This document shows positions 36,532 to 45,003 of a stretch of DNA of 64,000 bases, piece by piece. The first letter of the stretch is position 1; every line of letters begins with the position of its first letter. The stretch covers positions 310,001 to 374,000 of the forward strand of contig NZ_JBNGOQ010000001.1 in assembly GCF_050589645.1 (NCBI RefSeq), read 5' to 3'. The position numbers and the translations under genes are program-made. Origin of the DNA: JBNGOQ01 sp050589645. GTDB taxonomy: Bacteria > Bacteroidota > Bacteroidia > Flavobacteriales > Flavobacteriaceae. A model generated the notes under the pieces. It had not been told where the DNA came from, did not search any database, and saw nothing but the letters and a program-made list of their open reading frames with translations.

Positions 36532-37824
36532 TTATAGATTCATATCCTTTTTTATTTTATCCATAAAGGGTTGCATTTCCTTGAAAAACTCTTTCTCAGA
36601 CCAAAGTTTTTCTTCAATTGGAATCTTAAGTTCGATAGTTTCATCATCATTTTCAAGTAATCTCAAACCAAAAAAGCCCTTTGGAGCATTTTCTTTGTAG
36701 ATCTTTTTTAGTGAAGAGACTTTCCAATACGGTCCAAAATTTTCATCCGATTCCAATAAATTGGGTCCAAGAAATCGCAAATAAATGTCTTCATCTTGTT
36801 TTATCCTTTTCCAGATTCGTTCCTCTAGGTCTAGAATTTTTTGGACAGGGGTGTCATAATACTTGCCTTTCACTTCTAATCTAACACAATCGTTAGTTGC
36901 ATTAATTATATGAAGAGGAAAAATAGGGCTAAATAAAGTTTTGTTAATACCATTTTCCGTAAAACTAATTTCGAATATTAACTCATAATATCCAGATTTT
37001 GCTTCTGATGACAAATTGAATTCCAAATACTCATTTTCGGATTGCTTTACTTCAATTAATGAACCTTCTATTAGATTTATATTACCATTAATTGAATTTT
37101 TAGGAATGAAATTGAGTTGTATTGCCTTGATTATTCCTTGTGCCATTCCTTGCCTAAAGACACGTATATCCTTTGTCGACTTATAATTAATAGTTCGGAC
37201 GTTTACTTCTTTAATTACCACATCCGATTTTGTCAAATTACTAATGGTCGCTACAAGTTTGAAGTCCTTTTCAGTAAAGGACTTAATCAGTTCATTATCC
37301 AGTTTAAAATAGTCATAAGAAAAAGGAGTGTTCCGTTTATAGACTACTTCAAATTTTATTCCTTTTGGCAAAAAAGTTAATGGTGATGTCTCCCGAATTC
37401 TTTCGCTTTTTTTTATTTCAAGCCTTTTTCTTGCGCGAGGACTATTTTTAATTAAAAATTCAAGGTACTCAGAATGCCATATTTCAATTGGGAAAGAAAA
37501 CAAATGATTTTCAAAAAGATGAAAAAGGTCATTACTAATACCGTTAACGCTGACAATAATAAATTTGTCAATTTTCTTTCCGTCAAGATGCCAAATAAGT
37601 TTTGGAGCAATATCGTTTATTGTAGCTTCACTTTTTAAATTCTTACATTCAGCCTTCCAACATTTACCATCTTGAAAACCTATGACGTCATAACCGTATT
37701 GACTTCCGCTTTTTTGTTTTCTAACGTTATCTAGTCTCATATCAATAAAGACGTCCTCAATTACAAGTTCAAGCAATGTTCCCTTGTTTAGAGCCTGTGA
37801 TAATAATTTGAGTACGCTAGACAT
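36532..37824 (-). CDS. restriction-endonuclease-like (PD-(D/E)XK) protein
   Basis: This 430-aa protein has an N-terminal nuclease fold: LLELVIEDVF (Glu ~19/23), then the catalytic pattern YDVIGFQDGKCWKAECKNLK with Asp46 and E59-x-K61. This resembles Mrr-like/Holliday-resolvase-type folds that cut DNA. Residues ~150-350 form a beta-rich domain of unknown role, and the C-terminus is acidic (IEEKLWSEKEFFKEMQPF). The gene is alone between two junctions. It is probably a single-gene DNA-targeting defence factor, or the cleavage part of a larger system now missing its partners. Confidence 0.72.
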   Translation of the reverse strand: MSSVLKLLSQALNKGTLLELVIEDVFIDMRLDNVRKQKSGSQYGYDVIGFQDGKCWKAECKNLKSEATINDIAPKLIWHLDGKKIDKFIIVSVNGISNDLFHLFENHLFSFPIEIWHSEYLEFLIKNSPRARKRLEIKKSERIRETSPLTFLPKGIKFEVVYKRNTPFSYDYFKLDNELIKSFTEKDFKLVATISNLTKSDVVIKEVNVRTINYKSTKDIRVFRQGMAQGIIKAIQLNFIPKNSINGNINLIEGSLIEVKQSENEYLEFNLSSEAKSGYYELIFEISFTENGINKTLFSPIFPLHIINATNDCVRLEVKGKYYDTPVQKILDLEERIWKRIKQDEDIYLRFLGPNLLESDENFGPYWKVSSLKKIYKENAPKGFFGLRLLENDDETIELKIPIEEKLWSEKEFFKEMQPFMDKIKKDMNL

Positions 37825-37839
37825 TATTAATGTTTGGGT

Positions 37840-37930
37840 TGTTGCTAACTAGGTTATATGAGTGTAAAATACATCTTTATACCCCACAACAGGATAAGAC
37901 CGATGTAATTGGTCATCGCTAATTTAAACT
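37840..37930 (-). repeat. type-C junction element
   Basis: The segment tgctaactagg...tttataccccacaacaggataagaccgatgtaattggt shares the ggaataaaatcgatgtaat core with 35235-35270 and 42575-42607. It lies between the nuclease start and the next gene's stop. Confidence 0.55.
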
Positions 37931-38704
37931 TCACTTAAATGGATTTGGCAATATATACTCTTCAGTTTTAAAGACGCCCTTTTGCCATTCACAATCTTTA
38001 TTTTGAACATCCACGATAATGTAAGAATCATTAAAATATAAAATCCTTGCACCTTCCAGATTGTACTCCTTTATTAGGCGCTCGATGAAAACAGAATTAT
38101 TATAACCAATAGTAGGTGGTTTTGAATTTACGACGGCTAAAAAGATAAAAAAGGTAAAAACAAAAAAGACAAAACGTGAACTGATCTGGATTGCCTTGTT
38201 TTGTACCGGGGTTGCTTTAGCTTTATGAAGCCATAAGAGTTTTTGTAAATACATCTTTGTTCTTTTCCAAGCCAAAAATACCCCACTCAAGAGTGCTAGT
38301 ATTAAAAGCAAACCGATAGTTTTCATTGATGGCGTTGAAAAGCTAATTGCAAAATTTTGAATAAAAAAAACCGAGAAAGCAAACCCCACATTAATTCTTA
38401 ACAATCTCCAAAAAAGAATTTTTTTCTTTTTCCCCGTATTACCTTGCATAAAGGTCTGATTTTTGAAAACATAAAACTCATCATCATTGGCAAAATGATT
38501 CATGATATAAAAGGCTGCACAAAATATGGTCAATTGAAGCAAAATATAAGAGCCGTCAATAATTGATTGAGAAAGAGAAAAAAACTTGTAAAATCCTGAA
38601 GAAATCCTAATTAAATGTATCAATTGTACCAAAGCCCCCAGAAGTGTTGGCAATATGATTGCCAGGGGTAGGTATTCCTTATATTTTTTAAAAGAGGATA
38701 CCAT
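37931..38704 (-). CDS. multi-pass membrane protein of unknown function
   Basis: This 257-aa protein has about five membrane helices (PLAIILPTLLGALVQLIHLI near 12, SYILLQLTIFCAAFYIMN, NVGFAFSVFFIQNFAI, IGLLLILALLSGVFLAW, FVFFVFTFFIFLAVV) and a ~55-residue soluble C-terminus ending DCEWQKGVFKTEEYILPNPFK. No family recognised. The leader motif abuts its start codon, which supports ATG 38704. It is a single-gene unit. Confidence 0.62.
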   Translation of the reverse strand: MVSSFKKYKEYLPLAIILPTLLGALVQLIHLIRISSGFYKFFSLSQSIIDGSYILLQLTIFCAAFYIMNHFANDDEFYVFKNQTFMQGNTGKKKKILFWRLLRINVGFAFSVFFIQNFAISFSTPSMKTIGLLLILALLSGVFLAWKRTKMYLQKLLWLHKAKATPVQNKAIQISSRFVFFVFTFFIFLAVVNSKPPTIGYNNSVFIERLIKEYNLEGARILYFNDSYIIVDVQNKDCEWQKGVFKTEEYILPNPFK

Positions 38705-38718
38705 CGTTTATTTGAACT

Positions 38719-38884
38719 TTAACTGTCATAGCTATGATTCGTACTTGCCGGGCACTCCCCTTTGAAGTGCAGCCAGGTCAACTTGGAATTTACGTTATCA
38801 AATTTGAGTTAAGAAATCAAACCGTTTAAAAGTAAGAATTTTCGTGGTAGTGTGGGAGGTAGGTAAGTCATGGTTGTTGTTAGC
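38719..38884 (-). repeat. cassette-junction palindrome (38.8 kb)
   Basis: The left end is ttaactgtcatagctatgatt and the right end tcatggttgttgttagc. Inner segments (caacttggaatttacgtta, cgtttaaaagtaagaattttcg) recur near 30590 and 43320-43390. Confidence 0.65.
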
Positions 38885-38895
38885 GGCTGGCTTTT

Positions 38896-40218
38896 CTATT
38901 TTCCGCCAAATATTTTTCCTGTAATGTTGTTTGGCATTGTAGGGCCGGAATCATCTTTCAATAACCCTGTGTCAGCTCTACTAAATAAAGATTGCATAAT
39001 TAGATTTTTATCTTTTTCATCAACTGCATTGTCTTTTATTAACGCTAAATATACATAGGTTAATCGTTCTCTTTCTTCGGCATCTCTAGCCAAGTGAAAT
39101 GAACTAAAGGCGACTTTATTTAATGCTCTTATTCCAAATGCTAGAAATGATATGAAAGTAATGTAAACAATAGACCACTTTATAGCCTGGGCATTACCTT
39201 TTATGAAACTTAATAGCATTCCTTCTGGTGTTAGCCAAAGCAATAGATACAATGTAATACAAGCGAAAGCGACAAGTCCGATTAACCAATAAATAGCTTT
39301 CCAGCCTTCTTTTTTTAATTCAGAAGCTCTGGTTTTCCAATATTCAGCAGGTTTTTTTAATCTCAGAAGTTCTTCATAGGTATGTTCAAGGTCAGATACT
39401 TTCTTCTTTGCTCCTATGTCTTCTTCTGTTCCTTCAAACCAATCGTTAAAAATTGATTCTTTATTGGCTTTGAAATTGTCAAATTCCTCTTTTACACCTA
39501 TAATTTCATTTTCTTCATTTCCTTCAAACCAATCCGTAAAAAGCTGTTCCTTCTCGTTTTTCAGATTGTCAATTTTTTCTACATAATCATCATACTTTTC
39601 ATTTGTGCTTTTAAGATGATTGACCAAATCTGTTTCCGTTTCACTTAATTGATTTTTAAATTCTGTTTTAAGTCTACTCAGGGAAGTTCTTTCTTTTTTT
39701 CTTCTTTCGGTTATTTCTGCTTTATCTTTTAATTCAAATTCATAAGCCAATAGACTTCCAATGAATGCATTTCTGTCATTTAGGTTATTATTTGATTTTA
39801 TTAGATAGTTAAAAGCTCCGATAACCGAATTTGGTAGGTGTTCCGATAAATCTATTAGAAATTTTGTGTAGACTGAATCAAATGTGAAGTAACCACTGTT
39901 GCTTCGTAATTGGGATCGTTCTGTGCTCCAAACATTATTTAATTGAGCTTCATTGTGGTTATGATATCTATTGATAAAACTTTCAATTCTGTTTTTCAGA
40001 TTAGTGAAATGTTGTTTTGAAGAGTTCAAGACGTTCGGAACAGATGTGTATTCCTCCCATCCAACAACTTGTTTCGATAAAAATCTATGAATTGAGCTAA
40101 GTCCCTTTAATGATTGTTCGAATTCTATATGAGGATATCGAATTGTAACTTCAACCGAATTAAACCAATCTTTCTCGGCTGACTCTGCTATTTTTTTTCT
40201 TATTTCGGTTGTTGTCAT
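38896..40218 (-). CDS. coiled-coil protein with two C-terminal membrane helices (DUF6161-like)
   Basis: This 440-aa protein has a helical N-terminal ~165 residues. A long charged coiled coil follows (~165-305), with an internal duplication of EQLFTDWFEGNEENE and ESIFNDWFEGTEED. Two membrane helices come next (IYWLIGLVAFACITLYLLLWL and WSIVYITFISFLAFGI) and a ~75-residue cytosolic tail with HLARDAEERERLTYVYLALIKD. The layout matches what I remember of DUF6161 proteins, which occur in accessory regions and are suspected defence membrane effectors; that role is unproven. Confidence 0.65.
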   Translation of the reverse strand: MTTTEIRKKIAESAEKDWFNSVEVTIRYPHIEFEQSLKGLSSIHRFLSKQVVGWEEYTSVPNVLNSSKQHFTNLKNRIESFINRYHNHNEAQLNNVWSTERSQLRSNSGYFTFDSVYTKFLIDLSEHLPNSVIGAFNYLIKSNNNLNDRNAFIGSLLAYEFELKDKAEITERRKKERTSLSRLKTEFKNQLSETETDLVNHLKSTNEKYDDYVEKIDNLKNEKEQLFTDWFEGNEENEIIGVKEEFDNFKANKESIFNDWFEGTEEDIGAKKKVSDLEHTYEELLRLKKPAEYWKTRASELKKEGWKAIYWLIGLVAFACITLYLLLWLTPEGMLLSFIKGNAQAIKWSIVYITFISFLAFGIRALNKVAFSSFHLARDAEERERLTYVYLALIKDNAVDEKDKNLIMQSLFSRADTGLLKDDSGPTMPNNITGKIFGGK

Positions 40219-40236
40219 TATTTCGTTTTCAGCTTG

Positions 40237-40304
40237 TGACTAACTATTGGATATCGGAAAAACACCATATATCCATGCTATCCCAATGAAAATACTACTT
40301 TTTG
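40237..40304 (-). repeat. type-A junction element A2
   Basis: It starts ctaactattggatatcgg and ends aaaatactactttttg. It joins directly to the broken small-ORF repeat, giving a chimeric junction. Confidence 0.7.
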
Positions 40305-40468
40305 TTGGTTTTTCTTACGGATTCCCTTTAGGAGCTCTCAAAACTTTTCCACACCGTCTTGCTGTTTTGGGCCCATTAGAAAGCCTTGGAATTTGTAAGA
40401 AGAAAAGGAGCTTTTTAATATCAGAATAAATCGGAAACAAAAAAATACCCGTTGATGGGTATTTTTGG
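40296..40468 (-). pseudogene. ~170-bp repeat copy 2 with broken small ORF and inverted-loop terminator
   Basis: This is the copy of 35408-35580. The small ORF here begins MGPKQQDGVEKF and stops at once (TGG to TGA), and its 3' half is lost at the junction with the type-A element. The terminator at 40441-40466 has the same stem but the reverse-complement loop, and serves the gene ending at 40510. Confidence 0.75.
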
Positions 40469-40509
40469 TTGAAAGGGAGGTGGTTTTTTTTGAGCTTTTG
40501 TTTGTCGTT

Positions 40510-40842
40510 TTAATCAAATTCAACGTGCCATTCCATAGAAGTTATTCCTGAGATGTTGGAATCTTCAGACCTTCCCACCGGTTGCGTTTCAATACTTCCA
40601 AATAATTGCCAGTAGTATCCTATAGATTGGCCATACTTGATAACTTGAAAGACGGTATCTGCCTTCGATGAATGTTCATGTGTTAATCGAAACTCTCCAT
40701 AAAAAAGCTTCGTCTCGTGATGAGTTTTAAAATCAATCGAAACACCCTTAATCCCAATATTATCTAATACTTTCTTCAGAAGCTTTTGCACTTTCTTTTT
40801 TTCCTTGGTATTTGTGGAAATTATCCAGAATGACTCCGACAT
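40510..40842 (-). CDS. hypothetical protein, 110 aa
   Basis: A small soluble alpha/beta protein with no signal peptide. It starts MSESFWIISTNTKEKKKVQKLL and ends SGITSMEWHVEFD. The size and mixed fold, followed by a terminator, resemble immunity-type proteins of toxin systems, but I do not recognise the family. Confidence 0.6.
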   Translation of the reverse strand: MSESFWIISTNTKEKKKVQKLLKKVLDNIGIKGVSIDFKTHHETKLFYGEFRLTHEHSSKADTVFQVIKYGQSIGYYWQLFGSIETQPVGRSEDSNISGITSMEWHVEFD

Positions 40843-40877
40843 TATTTGAAATGGGTTAATCTTTTAATTGAACATTA

Positions 40878-41273
40878 TTATTTCTTAAGAATTGAATTTC
40901 TGTATTCAATCCATTTACTCATACCTTCTTTAGACTTTTGCACATCGAAAAAGTCAGGAGTTGACCCATCCGCAGCTTTTAAATTTAGCCTATCGAGGAT
41001 ATTTCCAATACAAGGTATTGCAAGCTCACTCCCTTTTATGTGCATAACAAAACCATTTAGAGCCTCAGAATCTCCCATGTTGAACGTAATTGAAAAGCAC
41101 TCGTTTTCCAATATGCCCCAAGATGGGTTCGAAAAATCTACAGTTGGTTCTACTTTTTTTATTGAATCTATTATTTCCGACCTTTTGCCAATTGATTGCG
41201 GTTCAAAATCATCTGGGATTTGTTCCAATGAATCAAAGCCTCCCCAGTCCTGTACATATAAATCCCAACTCAT
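40878..41273 (-). CDS. hypothetical protein, 131 aa (MSWDLYVQDWG family)
   Basis: A soluble protein beginning MSWDLYVQDWGGFDSLEQIPDDF. I recall this opening from conserved small proteins of unknown function (often described as SMI1/immunity-neighbour type). It includes WGILENECFSITFNMGDSEAL and ends MSKWIEYRNSILKK. It lies 35 bp upstream of the 110-aa gene in the same direction, so the two may form a two-gene unit. Confidence 0.62.
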   Translation of the reverse strand: MSWDLYVQDWGGFDSLEQIPDDFEPQSIGKRSEIIDSIKKVEPTVDFSNPSWGILENECFSITFNMGDSEALNGFVMHIKGSELAIPCIGNILDRLNLKAADGSTPDFFDVQKSKEGMSKWIEYRNSILKK

Positions 41274-41386
41274 AATTATTCTATTAATTTTCCACCAATC
41301 GTTGATTTGAACTTTTCTAGCGGTATGTTGTATGGCACGTTCCCATTTTGTTTAGTAGTAACTGAACCTCATTTATTAGGGAGAGT

Positions 41387-41518
41387 CTAAATCCACTTGT
41401 CCAAGTAATACAATAATATTACTACTAAAGCCGGAACAAGAATATAAACGAGCAGTAACGGGATTTCATCCCTAAAAGCTTTCCAAACCTTCTTCTCAAA
41501 ATCATTATCAAGGAACAT
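41387..41518 (-). CDS. 43-residue single-span membrane protein
   Basis: ATG 41518 to TAG 41387 encodes a charged head (MFLDNDFEKKVWKAFRDEIP), one strong membrane helix (LLLVYILVPALVVILLYYL) and DKWI at the end. A leader variant (AAAAGTTTAAATAAACG) lies 8 bp before the ATG and the stop of the 98-aa gene only 24 bp upstream, as in other units of the array, which supports it as a real gene. It could be a small toxin-like or regulatory membrane peptide. Confidence 0.6.
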   Translation of the reverse strand: MFLDNDFEKKVWKAFRDEIPLLLVYILVPALVVILLYYLDKWI

Positions 41519-41542
41519 GTTAAATCGTTTATTTAAACTTTT

Positions 41543-41839
41543 TTACCAATCACTCCTAATTTCAGCCATTGTACGATTTGGCCTCCAGTTTCTTAATGCT
41601 TCAATTTCTTTTTGATTTTTACACTCGATTAGTATACCAACATTTGGCTTTCCCTTTTCCACTCTCATCCCATTGTCAAACCCCTTTATTTTTCGAGAAA
41701 TTAAATCTCCATTGAAGTCAAATTTTATAATATCTCCTAGCCGAAAATCTCCATTGAGAATAAAACCAGTAAGCACAATACCGCGTCCAGTAATATTAAA
41801 TGTTTGATGTATTTCAAAAACTGAACCTGCCTTATTCAT
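41543..41839 (-). CDS. EF-Tu domain-2-like beta-barrel protein, 98 aa
   Basis: The start is ATG 41839, right after the leader variant; the longer frame to 41887 reads through the junction. FEIHQTFNITGRGIVLTGFIL then NGDFRLGDIIKFDFNGD matches the GRGTVVTG...G.L..GDEI pattern of the second domain of translation GTPases, here alone without a G domain. Similar stand-alone proteins exist in Bacteroidota as conserved hypotheticals. Function unknown. Confidence 0.6.
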   Translation of the reverse strand: MNKAGSVFEIHQTFNITGRGIVLTGFILNGDFRLGDIIKFDFNGDLISRKIKGFDNGMRVEKGKPNVGILIECKNQKEIEALRNWRPNRTMAEIRSDW

Positions 41840-41867
41840 CCTTTGTTTGAACTTTTGCCACAATGAA

Positions 41868-42506
41868 TTATAGCCTGTGTTGCACACAGTTATTTATTTC
41901 TATTTTTAAGTCCCGAAGCGTTTTGGTAAAGCCCGAAATGTTACTTAGCTCAGATTCCGCTTGTAAATAGCTTAATTCCGATTTTTTGCATTTATTCATG
42001 TCCAAATATGTTTTGGCCAGTTGAAGATGGGCAAAAGCTTTCTCGAATCTATCCTTCGAGTTAGATAAGGTAAATTCCAGAACATTGACCGACTTCTCAA
42101 ATTCATAATCTTTCCAATATAAAAGTCCAAGGTTTAGACTTGAATTAAGATAGGTCGAATCCGAAGTTTCTAGGGATTTCTCAAAATAATAAATTGCTTT
42201 ATGATAATTTCTTAGCCTATGTTCAGTATTCCCGATATTGTTTAGCAACGTTGGGTTTTCGGGTTCAAATTCCAATCCTTTCAGAAATTTCCCTTTGGCC
42301 TTTTCAAATTCTTTTTCCTTGGCCAAGGCGATTCCATCATTATTCAGTTTTCGAGCGTCTTGGTTTTCAAAATTATCTCCTCCCACGAAAACCGAAGAGC
42401 CACCATTTTGATGAAATATTATTTCGATATCTCCTAAGTGTTCAGTCCTATCAGATTTACAGGATATAAATGTGAAAACAAAAATGAATAATGCGAATCG
42501 AGTCAT
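41868..42506 (-). CDS. TPR lipoprotein
   Basis: This 212-aa protein has a signal peptide II with lipobox TFISC (Cys16). Three to four TPR units follow from ~50 (KEFEKAKGKFLKGLEFEPENP, RNYHKAIYYFEKSLETSDST). The last codons, ending CVQHRL, and the TAA stop are read from the junction sequence GTGCAACACAGGCTATAA, so the gene end and palindrome arm are fused. Confidence 0.72.
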   Translation of the reverse strand: MTRFALFIFVFTFISCKSDRTEHLGDIEIIFHQNGGSSVFVGGDNFENQDARKLNNDGIALAKEKEFEKAKGKFLKGLEFEPENPTLLNNIGNTEHRLRNYHKAIYYFEKSLETSDSTYLNSSLNLGLLYWKDYEFEKSVNVLEFTLSNSKDRFEKAFAHLQLAKTYLDMNKCKKSELSYLQAESELSNISGFTKTLRDLKIEINNCVQHRL

Positions 42507-42666
42507 TTATTTAGTTGACAACGAATAATGGTTTACAACTTTTCTATTTGGTTGTAAGATACATGTATAATTTCCTAAGATGGAATAAAATCGATGTAAT
42601 TGGTGATTCTTTATTTGAACTTTCTATATCCAATATTAATTAGAAATGAATTGGTATTTTCACCTT
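42507..42666. repeat. type-C junction with leader copy
   Basis: It contains atacatgtataatttcctaagatgg, the aaaatcgatgtaattggt core and a leader copy tctttatttgaacttt (42609-42624) not adjacent to a start codon. No gene seen. Confidence 0.5.
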
Positions 42667-43275
42667 TCATTCAAATTTTGATTCCTTCCAAACCTTCATC
42701 ATTTCGTTCTTTTCCTTTTCATTTATGTAATTCAAATTGACCCCAAAATCGAAACCATTAATAAGTCGACTATACATGTCCTGATAGAGAATTATTTTAC
42801 CATCTGGTCCATACATAGTAATATGAAAAACTTCAAAGTTTAGATTATCTATTTTTTTTGTTGAAGATGATGTGTCGATTTTAATCCCTCGACTTTCATA
42901 GGTCTCATATAGTAATTGCTTAAGCCCTTCGTTATTATCTTCCCACTCTCCTTCATATTCAATTTCAAAGGGCTCAGATGTCGATTGAAAAATATGAAAT
43001 CTATCTTTTTGAAAATTAAGAAGTTGTTTGAGTCCAGTGGCATCGTAATCAATTCCAGCTGATTCTTTAATTGCCTCCAAGCCCTTTTCAGTTCTTTCGT
43101 CTGAAACACTTTTGTGAGTTACATTCCATCCTGTAGGAATTTCCATTGTCCAGCCAATTTCATTACTATGGTACGTACTTTCTGTTATTTTTCCCTCATC
43201 GATTTGTTTGTTTGGGTTAGTTTTACAGGAAATCAATATAATTAAGGCTAGAAGGGTGATTATTTTAATTTTCAT
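42667..43275 (-). CDS. lipoprotein, 202 aa, unknown function
   Basis: Signal peptide II with lipobox ILISC (Cys17). The mature part starts with NEIGWTMEIPTGWNVTHKS, the style of PsbP/DUF1795-like lipoproteins that open with a (PxGW) beta strand, and ends NLNYINEKEKNEMMKVWKESKFE. Single-gene unit with junction sequence on both sides. Confidence 0.65.
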   Translation of the reverse strand: MKIKIITLLALIILISCKTNPNKQIDEGKITESTYHSNEIGWTMEIPTGWNVTHKSVSDERTEKGLEAIKESAGIDYDATGLKQLLNFQKDRFHIFQSTSEPFEIEYEGEWEDNNEGLKQLLYETYESRGIKIDTSSSTKKIDNLNFEVFHITMYGPDGKIILYQDMYSRLINGFDFGVNLNYINEKEKNEMMKVWKESKFE

Positions 43276-43288
43276 GTGTTTCTCTCAA

Positions 43289-43420
43289 ATGTGTTACAGC
43301 AGTCTCGGCTATGATTTCAACTTAGAATTTACAAAGGCAAATTCAAGCTATAAAATCGTGGCGTTTAAAAGTAATAATTTTCGCGGTACGTGGAAAGCGG
43401 GCAGGTTGTTGTCGGGAAAT
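43289..43420 (-). repeat. cassette-junction palindrome (43.3 kb)
   Basis: The left end is acagcagtctcggctatgatt. The inner aatttacaaaggcaaattcaag and gcgtttaaaagtaataatttt segments are shared with the 38.8-kb junction, and the right end is gggcaggttgttgtcggg. Confidence 0.55.
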
Positions 43421-43427
43421 GGATTTT

Positions 43428-43877
43428 TTATACCAATTGCGCCCATTGTTCCATAAGAATTAAGAACTCAGACAGCTCATACCAGGCCAAAATTGTAATA
43501 ATGGATAGGCCATTTTCCGTTTCCCTTTTTTTGACCAAAGTCCATACATAAAGGGCTATTGGAATAATCATCAAGAATCGAAGCTCCCCAATAAGCGGCC
43601 AATGCGATAAACTCCACAGGAAGGATAAAAAGGCAAATAATCCGATTATAAAATTCCTCCATTTTTTATGTATCCCCTGATGAATTGAAAACCCAAGCGT
43701 AAGTATACCAAAACTGAAAAACGAAATATTGACCAGCAATTTTTCCGTAAAGAAAATCAGTCCGAAACTTATGGCAAGTCCGATTAAAATTGCCTTTAAA
43801 AAAGTCGGTTTGGTTCTACGAAGTAGAAGAAGCCCAAGTAGAACTCCGATTCCAACAATAATTTTTTGGTAGGCCAT
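43428..43877 (-). CDS. small multi-pass membrane protein, 149 aa
   Basis: Four to five membrane helices (IIVGIGVLLGLLLLR, AILIGLAISFGLIFF, ISFFSFGILTLGFSI, FIIGLFAFLSFLWSL, FLMIIPIALYVWTLV), start MAYQKI. The first ~10 codons plus leader are also found, detached, at 33335-33382. No family recognised. Confidence 0.62.
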   Translation of the reverse strand: MAYQKIIVGIGVLLGLLLLRRTKPTFLKAILIGLAISFGLIFFTEKLLVNISFFSFGILTLGFSIHQGIHKKWRNFIIGLFAFLSFLWSLSHWPLIGELRFLMIIPIALYVWTLVKKRETENGLSIITILAWYELSEFLILMEQWAQLV

Positions 43878-43890
43878 TTTTCAAGGGTTT

Positions 43891-43973
43891 GTTAAGGGTC
43901 CAGGCTATTATTTTGGTGTGCCACAAAACCCTGCCCGCCTTTGGAGGGCAGGCAGGTTATGGTTGTTGTTGGT
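43891..43973 (-). repeat. cassette-junction palindrome (43.9 kb)
   Basis: The left end is gttaagggtccaggctatta, followed by ttttggtgtgccacaaaacc and a ctgcccgcc...gggcaggcagg stem. The right end is ggttatggttgttgttgg. It is nearly identical in its left 50 bp to the 47.4-kb junction. Confidence 0.75.
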
Positions 43974-43981
43974 AAAAGGTT

Positions 43982-44503
43982 TTACTTGATTCCAGTTACC
44001 TTCCAAATGTCCTTATATTGTTTTGATGATCGAACTCTTACTTTTTTATATCCTCTAGTACCCTTAACAATGAAACCAATGTTTGCACTTCCCATCTCAT
44101 TATCCAAGGTCCGCTTTATGGTAATACCTCCCGAGGGAATAATTTGAAGATCAACCACTTTCCCTAATTCAGATTTGATCTCGTCATTATCTTTTATGTA
44201 TTCTATAGATACCTTGTACGCTTCTGTCATCGGAAGCATGGTCATTAGTGCAACTTGAATCAAGGCGATAAAACAAATTAGTCCTATTCCTACTTTATTC
44301 CAGATTGTCCGCTTATTTAGCGCTTTCCTTTTTCTCATTCCATCCCAAAGTAATCCTATAATTCCAAGGGCTAAGAATATCAAACAGAAAATTTCGCTTT
44401 CCCAAAAAAAATAGATTGGAATAATTCTACTTAGAAAACTATAAACTAAAAAAAGAAGTCCCAATCCTATTGCTAATTTTGTAAAAATGCCTAATTCCTT
44501 CAT
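43982..44503 (-). CDS. membrane protein with Coa1-like C-terminal domain
   Basis: The start is ATG 44503 (173 aa); the longer frame enters the junction. Helices: FTKLAIGLGLLFLVYSFL, IFCLIFLALGIIGLLW and VGIGLICFIALIQVALM. The C-terminal ~75 residues (AYKVSIEYIKDNDEIKSELG ... GSANIGFIVKGTRGYKKVRV) follow the pattern of Coa1/DUF-type cytochrome-oxidase-assembly-like domains, common in Bacteroidota proteins of unknown role. Confidence 0.6.
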   Translation of the reverse strand: MKELGIFTKLAIGLGLLFLVYSFLSRIIPIYFFWESEIFCLIFLALGIIGLLWDGMRKRKALNKRTIWNKVGIGLICFIALIQVALMTMLPMTEAYKVSIEYIKDNDEIKSELGKVVDLQIIPSGGITIKRTLDNEMGSANIGFIVKGTRGYKKVRVRSSKQYKDIWKVTGIK

Positions 44504-44521
44504 TGATTTGAATAAATGATT

Positions 44522-44622
44522 GCCAACTACCGGATACCCGGAAAACTCCATATATCCATATTATACCTCATGAAAATACTACTTTTTGCTAACTTGTGGG
44601 GCAGGTTATAACCGTTGTTAGC
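44522..44622 (-). repeat. junction with type-A left arm (A3) and standard right end
   Basis: The left arm GCCAACTACCGGATACCCGG and right arm GGTTATAACCGTTGTTAGC are imperfect inverse complements. Between them lies the type-A core (tatatccatattatacctc, aaaatactacttttt). This copy shows that type-A elements are complete junction palindromes. Confidence 0.75.
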
Positions 44623-44640
44623 TGTAGTTTTTTATTCAGT

Positions 44641-45003
44641 TTACAATGTTTTTGTTATCTCCTTTTCGTATGATTTTCCTCTATCGTCAGTTGCAATGAC
44701 TTTTGGTTTTTCTCCATTTCTCCAAATTAGCTCAAATGATTTTAGAGAATCAAATTCCACATTCTGCGAATGAAAGTGTTCATTGATGTTGTCATACCAA
44801 AATTCAATTGATTTAGTTATTCTATCAGAAATCATATTTTTCGGTTGAAACTCTTTTGTTTTCCAATCAATTCTGATGTCGTAATTCTTTCCGTTTATTT
44901 TATTTAGTTCATAAATTACGAAGTCAGAATCGACATAGTTTTCATAGCTTAAAAAGCTATGTCCAAAATTGTGAATCACAGATGGAATATTCTTGTATTT
45001 CAT
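44641..45003 (-). CDS. hypothetical protein, 120 aa
   Basis: A soluble protein starting MKYKNIPSVIHNFGHSFLSY, with an aromatic/basic middle (KSIEFWYDNINEHFHSQNVEF). Its ATG overlaps the TGA of the broken barstar-like frame (ATGA at 45000-45003), so it was probably coupled to it. No family recognised; an immunity or toxin-associated role is possible from the neighbour only. Confidence 0.6.
   Translation of the reverse strand: MKYKNIPSVIHNFGHSFLSYENYVDSDFVIYELNKINGKNYDIRIDWKTKEFQPKNMISDRITKSIEFWYDNINEHFHSQNVEFDSLKSFELIWRNGEKPKVIATDDRGKSYEKEITKTL

Noticed and set aside
40247..40429. Sixty-codon plus-strand frame starting MKILLF-like within the 40.3-kb repeat
   Set aside because: It is the complement of the terminator/small-ORF repeat, and the MKILLF start is only the type-A element that recurs before many genes.
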